Assembly: GCA_944321705.1 (NCBI GenBank) | Contig: CALUMG010000011.1 | Location: forward strand, 32,103 to 96,102 | Length of the DNA stretch: 64,000 bases | Direction: 5' to 3' | From: an uncultured Muribaculaceae bacterium | GTDB taxonomy: Bacteria; Bacteroidota; Bacteroidia; Bacteroidales; Muribaculaceae | In this document: positions 34,846 to 46,004 of the stretch, piece by piece | Layout of the letters: the number at the start of each line of letters is the position of its first letter | Position numbering within the stretch: position 1 is the first letter of the stretch | The notes under the pieces: model-generated | The model's input: the letters and a program-made list of their open reading frames with translations, nothing else | Databases searched by the model: none | What the model was told of the DNA's origin: nothing | Made by a program: the position numbers and the translations under genes

Positions 34846-36682
34846 ACTAGAAAAGCGGAAATATGTAATCGGAGGCTTTATAGTTGTCATCGTGTTGATT
34901 TTCATCATAAGGCTTTTTGAACTTCAAGTGTGTGACAGTAAGTATAAGCAGTATGCCGATTCAAATGCTTTTCTGCGCAAGACGGTCTATCCGTCAAGAG
35001 GTCTCATATATGACAGAAATGGGGAGTTGATTGTGTACAATCAACCTGCTTATGATGTCATGATGATACCTCGTGACGTGCAACCGTTTGATACCTTGGA
35101 TTTTTGCAATACATTACAAATATCGAGAGCGGAATTTGACCAACGTATGCGAGACTTGCGAGAAAATCCAAGTTATTCTTCTTATTCGCAACAGACATTC
35201 ATGACGCATTTGTCGGCAAAGGATTACGGGCGATTGCAGGAGAAGTTGTATAGATTTCCCGGCTTTTTCATACAGAAGAGAATTCTTAGGCAGTATAATC
35301 ATTTGGCTGGTGCGAATTTTTTGGGAAACATACGAGAAGTAAACAGTCGCGACATAGAAAGAGACGATTATTACCGCCCCGGAGATTATACCGGTGACCT
35401 TGGCATTGAAAAAAGCTATGAATATGCGTTGCGCGGGGAAAAAGGGATGGAGATTCTGATAAGGGATGCGTATGGTAAGATACAAGGACGATATGATGGT
35501 GGTCGGCAAGATATAAAAGCGATATCAGGGAAAAGTCTCACATTGGGGATTGACATAGAATTGCAAGAATACGGAGAGAAACTGATGCAGAACAAAATCG
35601 GGGCAATTGTGGCCATAGAGCCGTCGACCGGAGAGATTCTCGCAATGGTTTCAAGTCCGACATACGATCCTACGTTGCTTGTGGGACGCGAACGTGGGAA
35701 AAATTATCGCGAATTGGTGAGAAACAAGTACAAGCCGTTGTATGACCGTTCCATCATGGCAGCATATCCGCCCGGCTCGACATTCAAACCTACACAGGGA
35801 TTGATATTTGAACAGGAAGGAATCATTGACGTGAATACATTATATCCATGTTATCATGGCTATATAAACGGAGGTCTTCGTGTAGGTTGCCATGGCCATG
35901 AATCGCCAATTGCCTTGCGTGCGGCTTTGCGCACATCGTGTAATGCGTTTTTCTGTTGGGGCTTTAAGAACATGATTGACCGTCGTTCCAAATACGGGTC
36001 TTCGTCGGCGGCATTTGAAGTGTGGAAAAATCACTTGGTATCGATGGGATATGGTTATAAGCTTGGTGTCGATTTGCCCGGTGAAAGTCGGGGATTTATA
36101 CCTAACAGCGCATTTTATGATAAAATATATGGTAAAAACAGGTGGAGCGCAAATACAATAATTTCTGTCGCCATAGGACAAGGTGAAGTCTTGGCAACTC
36201 CTTTGCAGATAGCCAATCTATGTGCGACAATAGCCAACAGAGGCTATTTTATTACGCCCCATATAGTGAAAGCGATAGAAGGAGATACCTTGCCGAGCAT
36301 GTATATGGAGAAACGGTTTCCTACCGTTGATAGGAGTTATTACGATAATATAGTTGAAGGAATGCGAATGGCAGTCATGGCAGGAACATGTCGCAATGCA
36401 CGCTTTGGAGACGTGGCTGTGTGCGGAAAAACTGGTACAGCCCAGAATCCACATGGGCGTGACCATTCAGCTTTCATGGGATTTGCTCCAATGGATAATC
36501 CGAAGATTGCCATTTGTGTGTATGTCGAAAATGCCGGCTTTGGAGCTACATACGGAGTTCCTATTGGTGGCTTGATGATGGAAAAGTATCTGACAGGCAA
36601 AATATCTCCTGAACGAAAATATTTGGAGCAAAGAATGCTCGAATCAAATACAATAATGTCAAGTGGAGTTAAGAAACACTAA
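34829..36682 (+). CDS. mrdA: Penicillin-binding protein 2 (elongasome transpeptidase)
   Basis: A 617-residue class B penicillin-binding protein. It has one N-terminal membrane helix (YVIGGFIVVIVLIFIIRL), a pedestal domain (VYPSRGLIYDRNGELIVYN), and the transpeptidase domain with the active-site motif STFK in YPPGSTFKPTQ, SCN in RTSCNAFF, and KTGT in VCGKTGTAQN. It cross-links peptidoglycan during elongation as partner of RodA. The start is a GTG at 34829 overlapping mreD by 17 bases, and rodA overlaps its 3' end. Confidence 0.96.
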   Translation: MRKDYKLEKRKYVIGGFIVVIVLIFIIRLFELQVCDSKYKQYADSNAFLRKTVYPSRGLIYDRNGELIVYNQPAYDVMMIPRDVQPFDTLDFCNTLQISRAEFDQRMRDLRENPSYSSYSQQTFMTHLSAKDYGRLQEKLYRFPGFFIQKRILRQYNHLAGANFLGNIREVNSRDIERDDYYRPGDYTGDLGIEKSYEYALRGEKGMEILIRDAYGKIQGRYDGGRQDIKAISGKSLTLGIDIELQEYGEKLMQNKIGAIVAIEPSTGEILAMVSSPTYDPTLLVGRERGKNYRELVRNKYKPLYDRSIMAAYPPGSTFKPTQGLIFEQEGIIDVNTLYPCYHGYINGGLRVGCHGHESPIALRAALRTSCNAFFCWGFKNMIDRRSKYGSSSAAFEVWKNHLVSMGYGYKLGVDLPGESRGFIPNSAFYDKIYGKNRWSANTIISVAIGQGEVLATPLQIANLCATIANRGYFITPHIVKAIEGDTLPSMYMEKRFPTVDRSYYDNIVEGMRMAVMAGTCRNARFGDVAVCGKTGTAQNPHGRDHSAFMGFAPMDNPKIAICVYVENAGFGATYGVPIGGLMMEKYLTGKISPERKYLEQRMLESNTIMSSGVKKH

Positions 36683-38135
36683 ATATTCGTCTTCATCACT
36701 TTTCAGATCGGTAGACTGGGTGATGGTCTTGTTGTATGCCATACTTATGGTGTGTGGAGCCATTAGCATATATGCGGCAAGTTATGATTATGACCATGCA
36801 AGTATGTTTGATTTGTCGGAATTTTCAGGCAAACAGTTCTTATGGATGGGAATATCTATTGTCGTTGGTATGAGTATATTGATAATAGACCGACGCTTTT
36901 TTGAAACTTATGCCTATCCGATTTATGCAATAGTGGTACTATTGATGATTGTGACAATTTTTGTCGCCCCCGATATAAAAGGTTCGCGATCATGGATAGT
37001 CTTGGGACCTATGAGTTTGCAACCGGCCGAATTTGGTAAGTTTGCCACAGCTCTTGCTTTGGCAAAATTGTTCAGTGGATATAATTTTGTACTTAATAAA
37101 AGTTTCAAGAATTATTTAAAGGCGATTTTTATCATAGTAATTCCCATAGTTCTGATTTTATTGCAAAAAGAAACAGGGTCGGCATTGGTTTATACTTCAT
37201 TGGCTTTTGTATTGTTTCGTGAAGGTATGAGTGGAATGGTTCTTTTTGCCGGATTATGTGCCATTGCGTTTTTTGTTATCGTGGTAAAATATGCCGGAGA
37301 TGTCGTAATGGGAATTACAGTAGGAGAGATGGCTGTTTTCATCATTATCATGGTTTTAATGGTTGGGATGCTGATGTTCTATTGTAAATCCTATAGAGTG
37401 GGACGAAACATTGCGATAGGTTTTGCATCTTGTGGAGCGATAGCTTTTATCTTGTCGCTTTTTGAAATTAGCATTAACGGCATGATTTTCTTTTTATCTT
37501 TAATATGTGCGGCAGTGATTTATATGATTATAGCAATGCTGCATGAAAAGATGAAAAAGATATTGATAACGATGGCTTTTGTCATGATGTCGGTGGCTTA
37601 TGTGTTTTCGGTGAATTATGTGTTTAATGATGTGCTTGAACCATACCAACAGATGCGTATCAAGGTGTCTCTCGGGCTTGAGGAAGATTTGCGCGGGGCC
37701 GGTTATAATGTGAATCAGTCGAAGATTGCCATAGGGTCGGGTGGCGTTACCGGGAAAGGATTTCTCAACGGCACGCAGACAAAACTTAAATATGTTCCGG
37801 AACAGCACACCGATTTTATTTTTTGTACGATAGGTGAAGAGCAAGGGTTTGTTGGAACGACATTTGTCTTAATCATGTTCCTTGCATTGATATTGCGCAT
37901 AATACATATTGCTGAACGTCAACGCACTGCTTTTGGCAGGGTATATGCTTATTGCGTCGCATCATACATGATGTTCCATATAGGTATAAACATAGGAATG
38001 GTTGTCGGATTGTGTCCGGTAATAGGTATTCCATTGCCGCTTTTTAGCTATGGAGGATCGGCTTTGTTGGCCTTTTCAATCCAATTGTTTATCTTGTTGA
38101 AGATAGATAGCGCGAGAAAGGAATTTGGCAATTGA
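36663..38135 (+). CDS. mrdB: Rod shape-determining SEDS glycosyltransferase RodA
   Basis: A 490-residue SEDS protein with about 10-12 membrane helices that polymerises lipid II together with PBP2. Signatures: KGSRSWIVLGPMSLQPAEF, LLQKETGSALVYTSLAFVLF, and near the C-terminus PLFSYGGSALLAFSIQLFI. It is longer than the usual 370-430 residues owing to an inserted region about 210-310 with extra hydrophobic segments, common in Bacteroidetes. The GTG at 36663 overlaps mrdA by 20 bases; an internal start cannot be excluded. Confidence 0.94.
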   Translation: MELRNTKYSSSSLFRSVDWVMVLLYAILMVCGAISIYAASYDYDHASMFDLSEFSGKQFLWMGISIVVGMSILIIDRRFFETYAYPIYAIVVLLMIVTIFVAPDIKGSRSWIVLGPMSLQPAEFGKFATALALAKLFSGYNFVLNKSFKNYLKAIFIIVIPIVLILLQKETGSALVYTSLAFVLFREGMSGMVLFAGLCAIAFFVIVVKYAGDVVMGITVGEMAVFIIIMVLMVGMLMFYCKSYRVGRNIAIGFASCGAIAFILSLFEISINGMIFFLSLICAAVIYMIIAMLHEKMKKILITMAFVMMSVAYVFSVNYVFNDVLEPYQQMRIKVSLGLEEDLRGAGYNVNQSKIAIGSGGVTGKGFLNGTQTKLKYVPEQHTDFIFCTIGEEQGFVGTTFVLIMFLALILRIIHIAERQRTAFGRVYAYCVASYMMFHIGINIGMVVGLCPVIGIPLPLFSYGGSALLAFSIQLFILLKIDSARKEFGN

Positions 38136-38162
38136 GTATCTTAAAAAATGCAATGGTGAAAT

Positions 38163-39101
38163 TTATTGTTGATTTTGAGCCATGTTTTCCTTTATTGCCA
38201 AGGCCTGTGCAATGAATTCATCGTTAGGTAGGTCAAACGGAATCCAGTTTATATGGAATCCACGGCGTTCCATGCCCCTGAACCAAGTCATCTGTCGTTT
38301 AGCAAATTGATGTATGGCTATTTCGAGTTGTTTATACATTTCTTCATAGGATAATTCTCCTATTACATATTGAGTCACATATTTGTATTCCAATCCATAG
38401 TAAATTAACGATTCGGGGGAGACTCCATCGGCCAAGAGCTTTGATACTTCGTCTATCATTCCTTCTTTGAGCCTTGATTGCAGCCTCATGGATATTTTTT
38501 TTCTGCGATTTTCCCTGTCGATGTCGACGCCTATCAAAATTACGTTTTTTACAGGCCGGGGTGCAGTCTTTACTTGGAGGGCAGGGTTGTCATGGTAATA
38601 TTTTTGTATTTCTATGGCTCTGATGGCTCGCTTGCAGTTATCGACATCTGTGATGTTGTGTAGGGTTTTGTATTGTTTCAATATTTCGGTCAATTCGGTC
38701 AATGATTTCTCTTTTAGTTCTTCTCGCAATTCCTTATTTTCAGGAACAGGTGGAAGCTCTATCCCTTTCAACACGCTTTCGACATATAATCCAGTACCTC
38801 CGCATAATATGACATTCTTTCCTCGTGAGCGTATGTCATCATATGCTATTTTGTAGTCACGGAGGTATTCAAATAAATTATATCGATAGCCGGCGTTGCA
38901 AATGTCAATGAGGTGATAAGGTACAGATTTGTATTCATTCAAATCTTTACCTGTGCCAATATCCATGCCACGGTATATTTGACGAGAATCCGCGCTTATT
39001 ATTTCGGCATCTATAGTTTCGGCCAAGGCGACTGCCTTGGCCGTTTTCCCTGAAGCTGTAGGTCCTGTAATGACATACAGGAAGTTATCGTTTGTCATCA
39101 T
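38163..39101 (-). CDS. miaA: tRNA dimethylallyltransferase
   Basis: A 312-residue enzyme that isopentenylates A37 of tRNAs reading UNN codons. It has P-loop GPTASGKT, the ISADSRQIYRGMDIGTGK segment, PYHLIDI, and GGTGLYVESVLKGIELPP. It follows the DPP4-family gene after 14 bases and is probably co-transcribed; it converges on rodA with a 27-base gap. Many Bacteroidetes have two MiaA paralogues, so another copy may exist elsewhere. Confidence 0.95.
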   Translation of the reverse strand: MMTNDNFLYVITGPTASGKTAKAVALAETIDAEIISADSRQIYRGMDIGTGKDLNEYKSVPYHLIDICNAGYRYNLFEYLRDYKIAYDDIRSRGKNVILCGGTGLYVESVLKGIELPPVPENKELREELKEKSLTELTEILKQYKTLHNITDVDNCKRAIRAIEIQKYYHDNPALQVKTAPRPVKNVILIGVDIDRENRRKKISMRLQSRLKEGMIDEVSKLLADGVSPESLIYYGLEYKYVTQYVIGELSYEEMYKQLEIAIHQFAKRQMTWFRGMERRGFHINWIPFDLPNDEFIAQALAIKENMAQNQQ

Positions 39102-39115
39102 TGGCTGATGAGGAT

Positions 39116-41299
39116 TTATTTAAGATGAGTGTTGTAGAAGTCGAGTACATGTGAATATACCGCGCATCTGGTATTGCCTCCGGTGATAGAGTGGTTTTTA
39201 TTTGGGAAAACCACCATATTTACGAGCTTGTCGTTTTCAAATAACTTTGAGACGTAGTTCAAAGTATTTGTTTGATGAACATTGTCGTCGGCCGTACCCG
39301 TCATTATCAATAATCTTCCATTTAGCATTTGAGCTCGTTCTATCGGTGAGGCCGCTTTGTAACCGCTTTCATTTTCTTGTGGGGTGCGCATGTATCGTTC
39401 ACTATATATCGTGTCATATAATCTCCAGTCGGTAACAGGAGCGATTGCTACACCGGCAGCGTATTTGCTTCCCGGTTGAGACATTGCCATTAATGTCTCA
39501 TATCCGCCGTAACTCCAGCCCCATATTCCGATTTTTTCGGAATCGACGTATGGAAGTTGTGCCATATATTCGGCAGCTGCAAGTTGGTCGATGGATTCAT
39601 ATTTACCAAGATTCATGTATACAATTGAACTGAAATCTTTGCTACGTCCACCCGTTCCACGGCCATCCACACAAGCTATTATGTAGCCTTGTGTAGCAAA
39701 ATAATTCTCCCAATCGATTTTCCAAGCATTTAGTACTTGTTGCGATCCCGGACCGCTATATTGCGACATGATGACAGGATATTTCTTTGAAGGATCAAAG
39801 TCGATGGGTTTAATCATGTATCCATTGAGAGTAACGCCATTGCTTTCCATTGTGAAAAATTCCTTTTTTGGAATTTCGGTTGAAGCATATTTGCCGGCGT
39901 AAGACTCGTTCATTTCAAGTTCTCGAATCTTTTCTCCACGATAGTTGCAAATAGTGTATTGGTCGGGAGTATTTGCATTGCTGAATCTCATGACAAAATA
40001 GTCGAACGACGAATTGAACGCTGCTGAATATGTCCCGTTACAGTCGGTCAATTTTGTTATTTTTCCCGTTTTGTCATCCACTTTGGCCAAGACCCTGTTA
40101 AGCGGTCCGTCTTGGGTCGTTTGTATGTAGTGTACTTTGCGAATCGGATCATAGCCATAATAGTCGGTCACGTTCCAGTCGCCATCGGTCAGTTGTTTTG
40201 ATAATGCGCCATTTACAGAATATTTGTACAAGTGTGCATATCCGCTTTTATCGCTGAGTACGATAATGGCATCATCGTAGAATTTTATTTTGTCTAATAT
40301 TGATTCATCTATCCAGCTTTTGGATTCTTCTTGATACAATAATTTTGTAACTGTTGAACGAGGGTTCGCCGCATGTATTTGCAAGCGGTTCTGAGTTCGA
40401 TTCAATGTTGTTATAATTAATCGTGTTGGGTCGTTGGTAAATGTCATGCGAGGAATATAGCTGTCTTCAGTAACTGGTAATTCCATCGTTTTCAAGACAC
40501 GCGTTTCCACATCGTAGGTCTTAACCGACACTATCGAGTTTTCTCTTCCAGCAACCGGATATTTGTATTCAAACGATTGAGGATAGTAGCATAATTGTGA
40601 GTAATCATCATCGTTTTCATATTGTTGCATTGAATATAATGGGACATTTGTCTCATCCCAACGTATGAATGCAAGCATTAGATTGTCGGGAGACCAAGTG
40701 AGGGAACTTAACAGTCCGAATTCTTCTTGATATACCCAATCGGGAACTCCATTGATTATTTTGTTTTTTTCTCCGTCTTTGGTTGCTGCTATGTTTGTAC
40801 CGTAATCGAGTTTTGCGACAAACACGTTGTTGTCTTTTACATAAGCAACCATTCTTCCATTTGGTGAAAAGACGGCAATTTCTTCACCTCCATCGTTTGA
40901 TAGTTTTTGTAATTTGTTGTGCCTTATGCCATATACATAATAATCGGCCTTGAATGAATATCGATATATCGGCTTTTTGTTTGTGTATAGCAGTATTTTG
41001 TCTTCATTTTCAGAAAATTGAAATCCCTCCCAATATTCGATATCGCAATCGCGAGCAGTTTTTGCATCAAAGACGGTTTCGATAATGTCGCCTGAACGAT
41101 AATCTTTTTTTAGGATGCGGCTGCCATCATCCGACAGTTCATAATAAGATTTGCCATCTTTGGCGGGAACCATCATGTTGATGCCTTTGGGCATATTTTG
41201 GGCAAGCACTGCATCTTGCAATGTAAATGCATGCATGTTATTACTCGGCAGCAGTGCGCAAGTTATCATGAATAATGATGCGATGATAAGGTTTTTCAT
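39116..41299 (-). CDS. S9 family prolyl peptidase (dipeptidyl peptidase IV-like)
   Basis: A 727-residue serine peptidase with signal peptide (ASLFMITCALLPSNNMHA), an eight-bladed beta-propeller domain (about 40-480), and an alpha/beta-hydrolase domain. The nucleophile is Ser596 in GWSYGG, the Asp lies in TGTADDNVH, and the His in NKNHSI. QEEFGLLSSLTWSPDN matches the glutamate motif of DPP IV, which binds the substrate N-terminus. It releases Xaa-Pro (or Xaa-Ala) dipeptides in the periplasm. A TAATTTTG box on the minus strand (41341-41334) is a possible -7. Confidence 0.94.
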   Translation of the reverse strand: MKNLIIASLFMITCALLPSNNMHAFTLQDAVLAQNMPKGINMMVPAKDGKSYYELSDDGSRILKKDYRSGDIIETVFDAKTARDCDIEYWEGFQFSENEDKILLYTNKKPIYRYSFKADYYVYGIRHNKLQKLSNDGGEEIAVFSPNGRMVAYVKDNNVFVAKLDYGTNIAATKDGEKNKIINGVPDWVYQEEFGLLSSLTWSPDNLMLAFIRWDETNVPLYSMQQYENDDDYSQLCYYPQSFEYKYPVAGRENSIVSVKTYDVETRVLKTMELPVTEDSYIPRMTFTNDPTRLIITTLNRTQNRLQIHAANPRSTVTKLLYQEESKSWIDESILDKIKFYDDAIIVLSDKSGYAHLYKYSVNGALSKQLTDGDWNVTDYYGYDPIRKVHYIQTTQDGPLNRVLAKVDDKTGKITKLTDCNGTYSAAFNSSFDYFVMRFSNANTPDQYTICNYRGEKIRELEMNESYAGKYASTEIPKKEFFTMESNGVTLNGYMIKPIDFDPSKKYPVIMSQYSGPGSQQVLNAWKIDWENYFATQGYIIACVDGRGTGGRSKDFSSIVYMNLGKYESIDQLAAAEYMAQLPYVDSEKIGIWGWSYGGYETLMAMSQPGSKYAAGVAIAPVTDWRLYDTIYSERYMRTPQENESGYKAASPIERAQMLNGRLLIMTGTADDNVHQTNTLNYVSKLFENDKLVNMVVFPNKNHSITGGNTRCAVYSHVLDFYNTHLK

Positions 41300-41370
41300 A
41301 TCTATGTTGTGCTGATTAAAAATTTCTCATATACAAAATTAGGCAATCTTTTGCTATTTAAGAAAGCAAA

Positions 41371-41402
41371 GGAGAGAAACAAAGCATGTTTTGTTTCTCT
41401 CC
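41371..41402 (-). terminator. Hairpin after glutamine synthetase gene
   Basis: A perfect 13-bp stem (41371-41383 with 41390-41402) with a 6-nt loop, 40 bases past the minus-strand stop. The following minus-strand bases are only partly T-rich, but stem strength suggests termination. Confidence 0.65.
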
Positions 41403-41442
41403 TCTGTGAATATTCTGTTATTTTATTGTGGGCGGCTGTATG

Positions 41443-43632
41443 TTAGCGGATGAACAGCAGTTCTCGATATTTTGGCAATGGCCACATTTCATCGTCTATC
41501 ATAAGCTCAAGTTTGTCGATGTGGTAGCGTATCTCATCGAGCAATGGGAATACGGTGTCATGATATGCGATGGCTTTTGTCCTCATGCATTCAATCTTGT
41601 TTGCAACTTTGCGTGCGCCTACCATTTGTTGGACTTTCTCGCGGATAATCATCATGTGGTCGGCTATTTTTTCAATCATTTTTAATTCGCTTGCTGCAAT
41701 CGATTCAAATTTTTCTTGAGGGAACAATGTTTTAATCTTATATACATTGTCGAGCAATATCGATTGATACTTGGTTGCAACAGGGATGATGTGGTTTATC
41801 GCCAAGTCGCCAAGGACACGAGCTTCAATCTGTATTTTCTTAGTATATATTTCCCATTTTACTTCATTGCGTGCATGAAGTTCAACTTCAGAGAACACAT
41901 TTGTGCGCTTGAACATTTCAATGCTTTCGGGCTTTAGGTATGCATCAAAAATCAGTGGCACGGAAGTCTCACAGTCGAGACCACGTCGTTTTGCTTCTTC
42001 TTTCCATTCGTCGCTGTATCCGTTTCCGTCGAAATGGATTGGTTTGGCAAATGTAATGAGAGTTCTAACTTCGTTCAAAATTGCGTGTTCGACTGTTTCC
42101 CCGTTGGCAACGCGTGTATCAACGGCAGCTTTGAATTCATTCAATTGGTCGGCAACGGCGGCATTAAGGGCAATCATGGCCGACGCGCAGTTGGCAGAAG
42201 AGCCTACGGCTCTGAATTCAAAGCGATTGCCAGTGAAAGCGAATGGAGATGTGCGGTTACGGTCGGTGTTGTCGATAAGAAGATCGGGAATTTGTGGCGC
42301 TCCTGATTTTTTGTCTTCTTTACCTGCAAGGTTTACTAATTCGTTCTTGTCGCTTGTTTCCAATTTGTCAAGAATATGGCTTAATTGGTTTCCGACAAAT
42401 ATTGAAATGATTGCAGGAGGTGCTTCGTTTGCGCCGAGGCGATGCCCGTTCGTGGCAGAGGAGATAGATGCTTTTATAAGCCCGTTGTGCTTATATACGG
42501 CAGCCATTACATTTACAAAGAATGTGATAAACTGCAAATTGGCTTCAGGTGTCTTGCCTGGAGAAAACAGTTGTACGCCAGTATCAGTCCCAAGGCTCCA
42601 GTTGTTATGCTTCCCCGAGCCGTTCACGCCATTAAAAGGTTTTTCGTGTAGCAGGACACGGAAATTATGTCTGCGTGCAACGTCGTCCATCAATAGCATC
42701 AACAGCAGGTTGTGGTCGTTTGCAAGATTTAATTCTTCAAATATCGGAGCGAGTTCAAATTGATTAGGAGCTACTTCATTGTGCCTTGTCTTGGCCGGTA
42801 TGCCAAGTTTATGACATTCAATTTCGAGGTCAAGCATGAATGCTTCTACGCGAGATGGGATTGAGCCAAAGTAATGGTCCTCAAGTTGCTGGTTCTTTGC
42901 GCTTTCATGTCCCATTAACGTGCGTCCTGTCATTACGAGGTCGGGGCGTGCTGAGTATAAGGCTTCGTCAACTAAGAAATATTCTTGTTCCCATCCGAGG
43001 TAGGAGAAAACATGTTTCACTTTAGGGTCGAATAGCTGTGCAACTGACGTGGCTGCTTTGTCGACGCTGTTTATTGCACGGAGCAATGGCATTTTGTAAT
43101 CGAGCGATTCGCCTGTGTAGGAAATGAAAATTGTCGGGATACATAATGTATTGCCAAGGATGAATGCCGGAGAGGAAATATCCCAAGCCGAATATCCGCG
43201 AGCTTCAAAAGTGTTTCGTATGCCTCCGTTGGGGAAACTTGATGCGTCGGGTTCTTGCTGAACAAGCAATTTGCCGGTGAAATCTTCCATGACTCCACCT
43301 TTGCCGTCATGCTCGATAAATGAATCGTGTTTTTCGGCAGTTCCGTCGGTCAGCGGATGAAACCAGTGGGTGTAATGTTTTGCGCCATTGTCGAGTGCCC
43401 ACTGTTTCATCCCTTCAGCAACGCTGTCGGCCACTTCTCTATTCAAAGGCACTTTGTTGTCTATCGCATAAACGAGCGCGTCGAACGTCTTTTTGGGCAA
43501 GTATTCAAGCATTTTTTTCCTGTTGAATACATATTTGCCAAAATATTGCGAAGGTTTCTCCTTGGGCATCTCAACTTTGATTGCCTTATGGTCGAAAGCT
43601 TCTTTTACGACTGTAAACCTTAATTGTGACAT
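41443..43632 (-). CDS. glnN: Glutamine synthetase type III
   Basis: A 729-residue GSIII, the form typical of Bacteroides, which makes glutamine from glutamate, ammonia and ATP. Recognisable segments: FLGWEQEYFLVD and the EVAPNQFELAPIF region (metal and glutamate binding), FNGVNGSGKHNNWSLGTD, ATNGHRLGANEAPPAI, and NRTSPFAFTGNRFEFRAVGSS-type sequence around residue 460-480. I chose the ATG at 43632 (MSQLRF), matching the usual GSIII length; the frame opens 30 bases earlier. A candidate promoter and overlapping inverted repeats lie upstream. Confidence 0.96.
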   Translation of the reverse strand: MSQLRFTVVKEAFDHKAIKVEMPKEKPSQYFGKYVFNRKKMLEYLPKKTFDALVYAIDNKVPLNREVADSVAEGMKQWALDNGAKHYTHWFHPLTDGTAEKHDSFIEHDGKGGVMEDFTGKLLVQQEPDASSFPNGGIRNTFEARGYSAWDISSPAFILGNTLCIPTIFISYTGESLDYKMPLLRAINSVDKAATSVAQLFDPKVKHVFSYLGWEQEYFLVDEALYSARPDLVMTGRTLMGHESAKNQQLEDHYFGSIPSRVEAFMLDLEIECHKLGIPAKTRHNEVAPNQFELAPIFEELNLANDHNLLLMLLMDDVARRHNFRVLLHEKPFNGVNGSGKHNNWSLGTDTGVQLFSPGKTPEANLQFITFFVNVMAAVYKHNGLIKASISSATNGHRLGANEAPPAIISIFVGNQLSHILDKLETSDKNELVNLAGKEDKKSGAPQIPDLLIDNTDRNRTSPFAFTGNRFEFRAVGSSANCASAMIALNAAVADQLNEFKAAVDTRVANGETVEHAILNEVRTLITFAKPIHFDGNGYSDEWKEEAKRRGLDCETSVPLIFDAYLKPESIEMFKRTNVFSEVELHARNEVKWEIYTKKIQIEARVLGDLAINHIIPVATKYQSILLDNVYKIKTLFPQEKFESIAASELKMIEKIADHMMIIREKVQQMVGARKVANKIECMRTKAIAYHDTVFPLLDEIRYHIDKLELMIDDEMWPLPKYRELLFIR

Positions 43633-43876
43633 ACTATAATGAATTTGTTTACTAAGATACAATTTATATTTATAACTGTACCCAATTTTTTATTATGATT
43701 GGAACTGTTTTTTTACATCTTTATCAAGAAGATGTCCGTTTTTCTTGATGCAAAGATAATCATTATGCAATTAAAACAAATGTTTTTGTGGAAAAAATCT
43801 CAAATAAATATAAAATATGATGCTTATTGAATCAAAATATGCTATTTTGCAGTCTATTTGCTTTGTTGTTCAATAC
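43633..43876. other. Glutamine synthetase upstream region
   Basis: There are 318 bases without a gene between the glutamine synthetase start and the Dabb gene (43633-43950). It holds the GSIII promoter, two overlapping inverted repeats (43715-43721 with 43729-43735; 43723-43730 with 43742-43749) and, at its right end, a terminator. The middle (43781-43870) is AT-rich with nothing I can identify. Confidence 0.6.
43751..43780 (-). promoter_or_regulatory. Candidate promoter of glutamine synthetase
   Basis: On the minus strand, TTTG (43780-43777), 18 bases, then TATCTTTG (43758-43751). The inverted repeats directly downstream cover the expected transcription start and early leader. Confidence 0.7.
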
Positions 43877-43916
43877 AAAAAGGAAGTTCTTCAATCGTGA
43901 GAAAAACTTCCTTTTT
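43877..43916 (-). terminator. Terminator of the ABC-F/Dabb unit
   Basis: A perfect 12-bp inverted repeat (43877-43888 with 43905-43916) with A- and T-runs at its ends, 34 bases beyond the Dabb stop codon. Confidence 0.85.
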
Positions 43917-43950
43917 ATTATTTCATGTCAGTGTGTTGGGACTTGATTTT

Positions 43951-44244
43951 TTAAATTTCATAATCCACGCAAGCTCGCAATTCCTTGTTGTTTGCTATTA
44001 TGGCCGCAGCTGCCACATGGTCGGGATGTTTTGCGTAGGTTTCTATATCTTGCATTGTCGGGACTGTTGCCGTCAATACGATATCCCAACTTTCATTGGG
44101 ATTCTCATTGATACCTACTTCAATACTTTTTAGCACGTTTATTGAATCTGGAAGCTTGAGCAAGGCGTTTTTGAATTTGCAGGCCAAGTCAAGTCTTTCT
44201 TCAGGGGTTCCTGTTAATTTGAAAGTTACTATATGTTTTACCAT
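43951..44244 (-). CDS. Dabb (stress-responsive alpha/beta barrel) domain protein
   Basis: A 97-residue protein with the start MVKHIVTFKLTG and the segment WDIVLTATVPTMQDIETYAKHPDHVAAAA, characteristic of the dimeric ferredoxin-like Dabb family. Members include plant stress proteins and small bacterial proteins of mostly unknown substrate. It starts 20 bases after the ABC-F gene stop and is probably co-transcribed with it. Confidence 0.85.
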   Translation of the reverse strand: MVKHIVTFKLTGTPEERLDLACKFKNALLKLPDSINVLKSIEVGINENPNESWDIVLTATVPTMQDIETYAKHPDHVAAAAIIANNKELRACVDYEI

Positions 44245-44264
44245 AAATGTAAATGTGTGTATTT

Positions 44265-45956
<1,692 letters not shown>

Positions 45957-46004
45957 TTATCGTTAATGAACTGGAATTTTGAATGGTAATATGACAAGAA
46001 CAGG

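Noticed and set aside
41903..42763. Long open frame (286 codons) on the plus strand inside glutamine synthetase
   Set aside because: It is fully antisense to a strongly conserved enzyme, has no recognisable domain and is rich in Ser and Arg as mirrored coding frames are.
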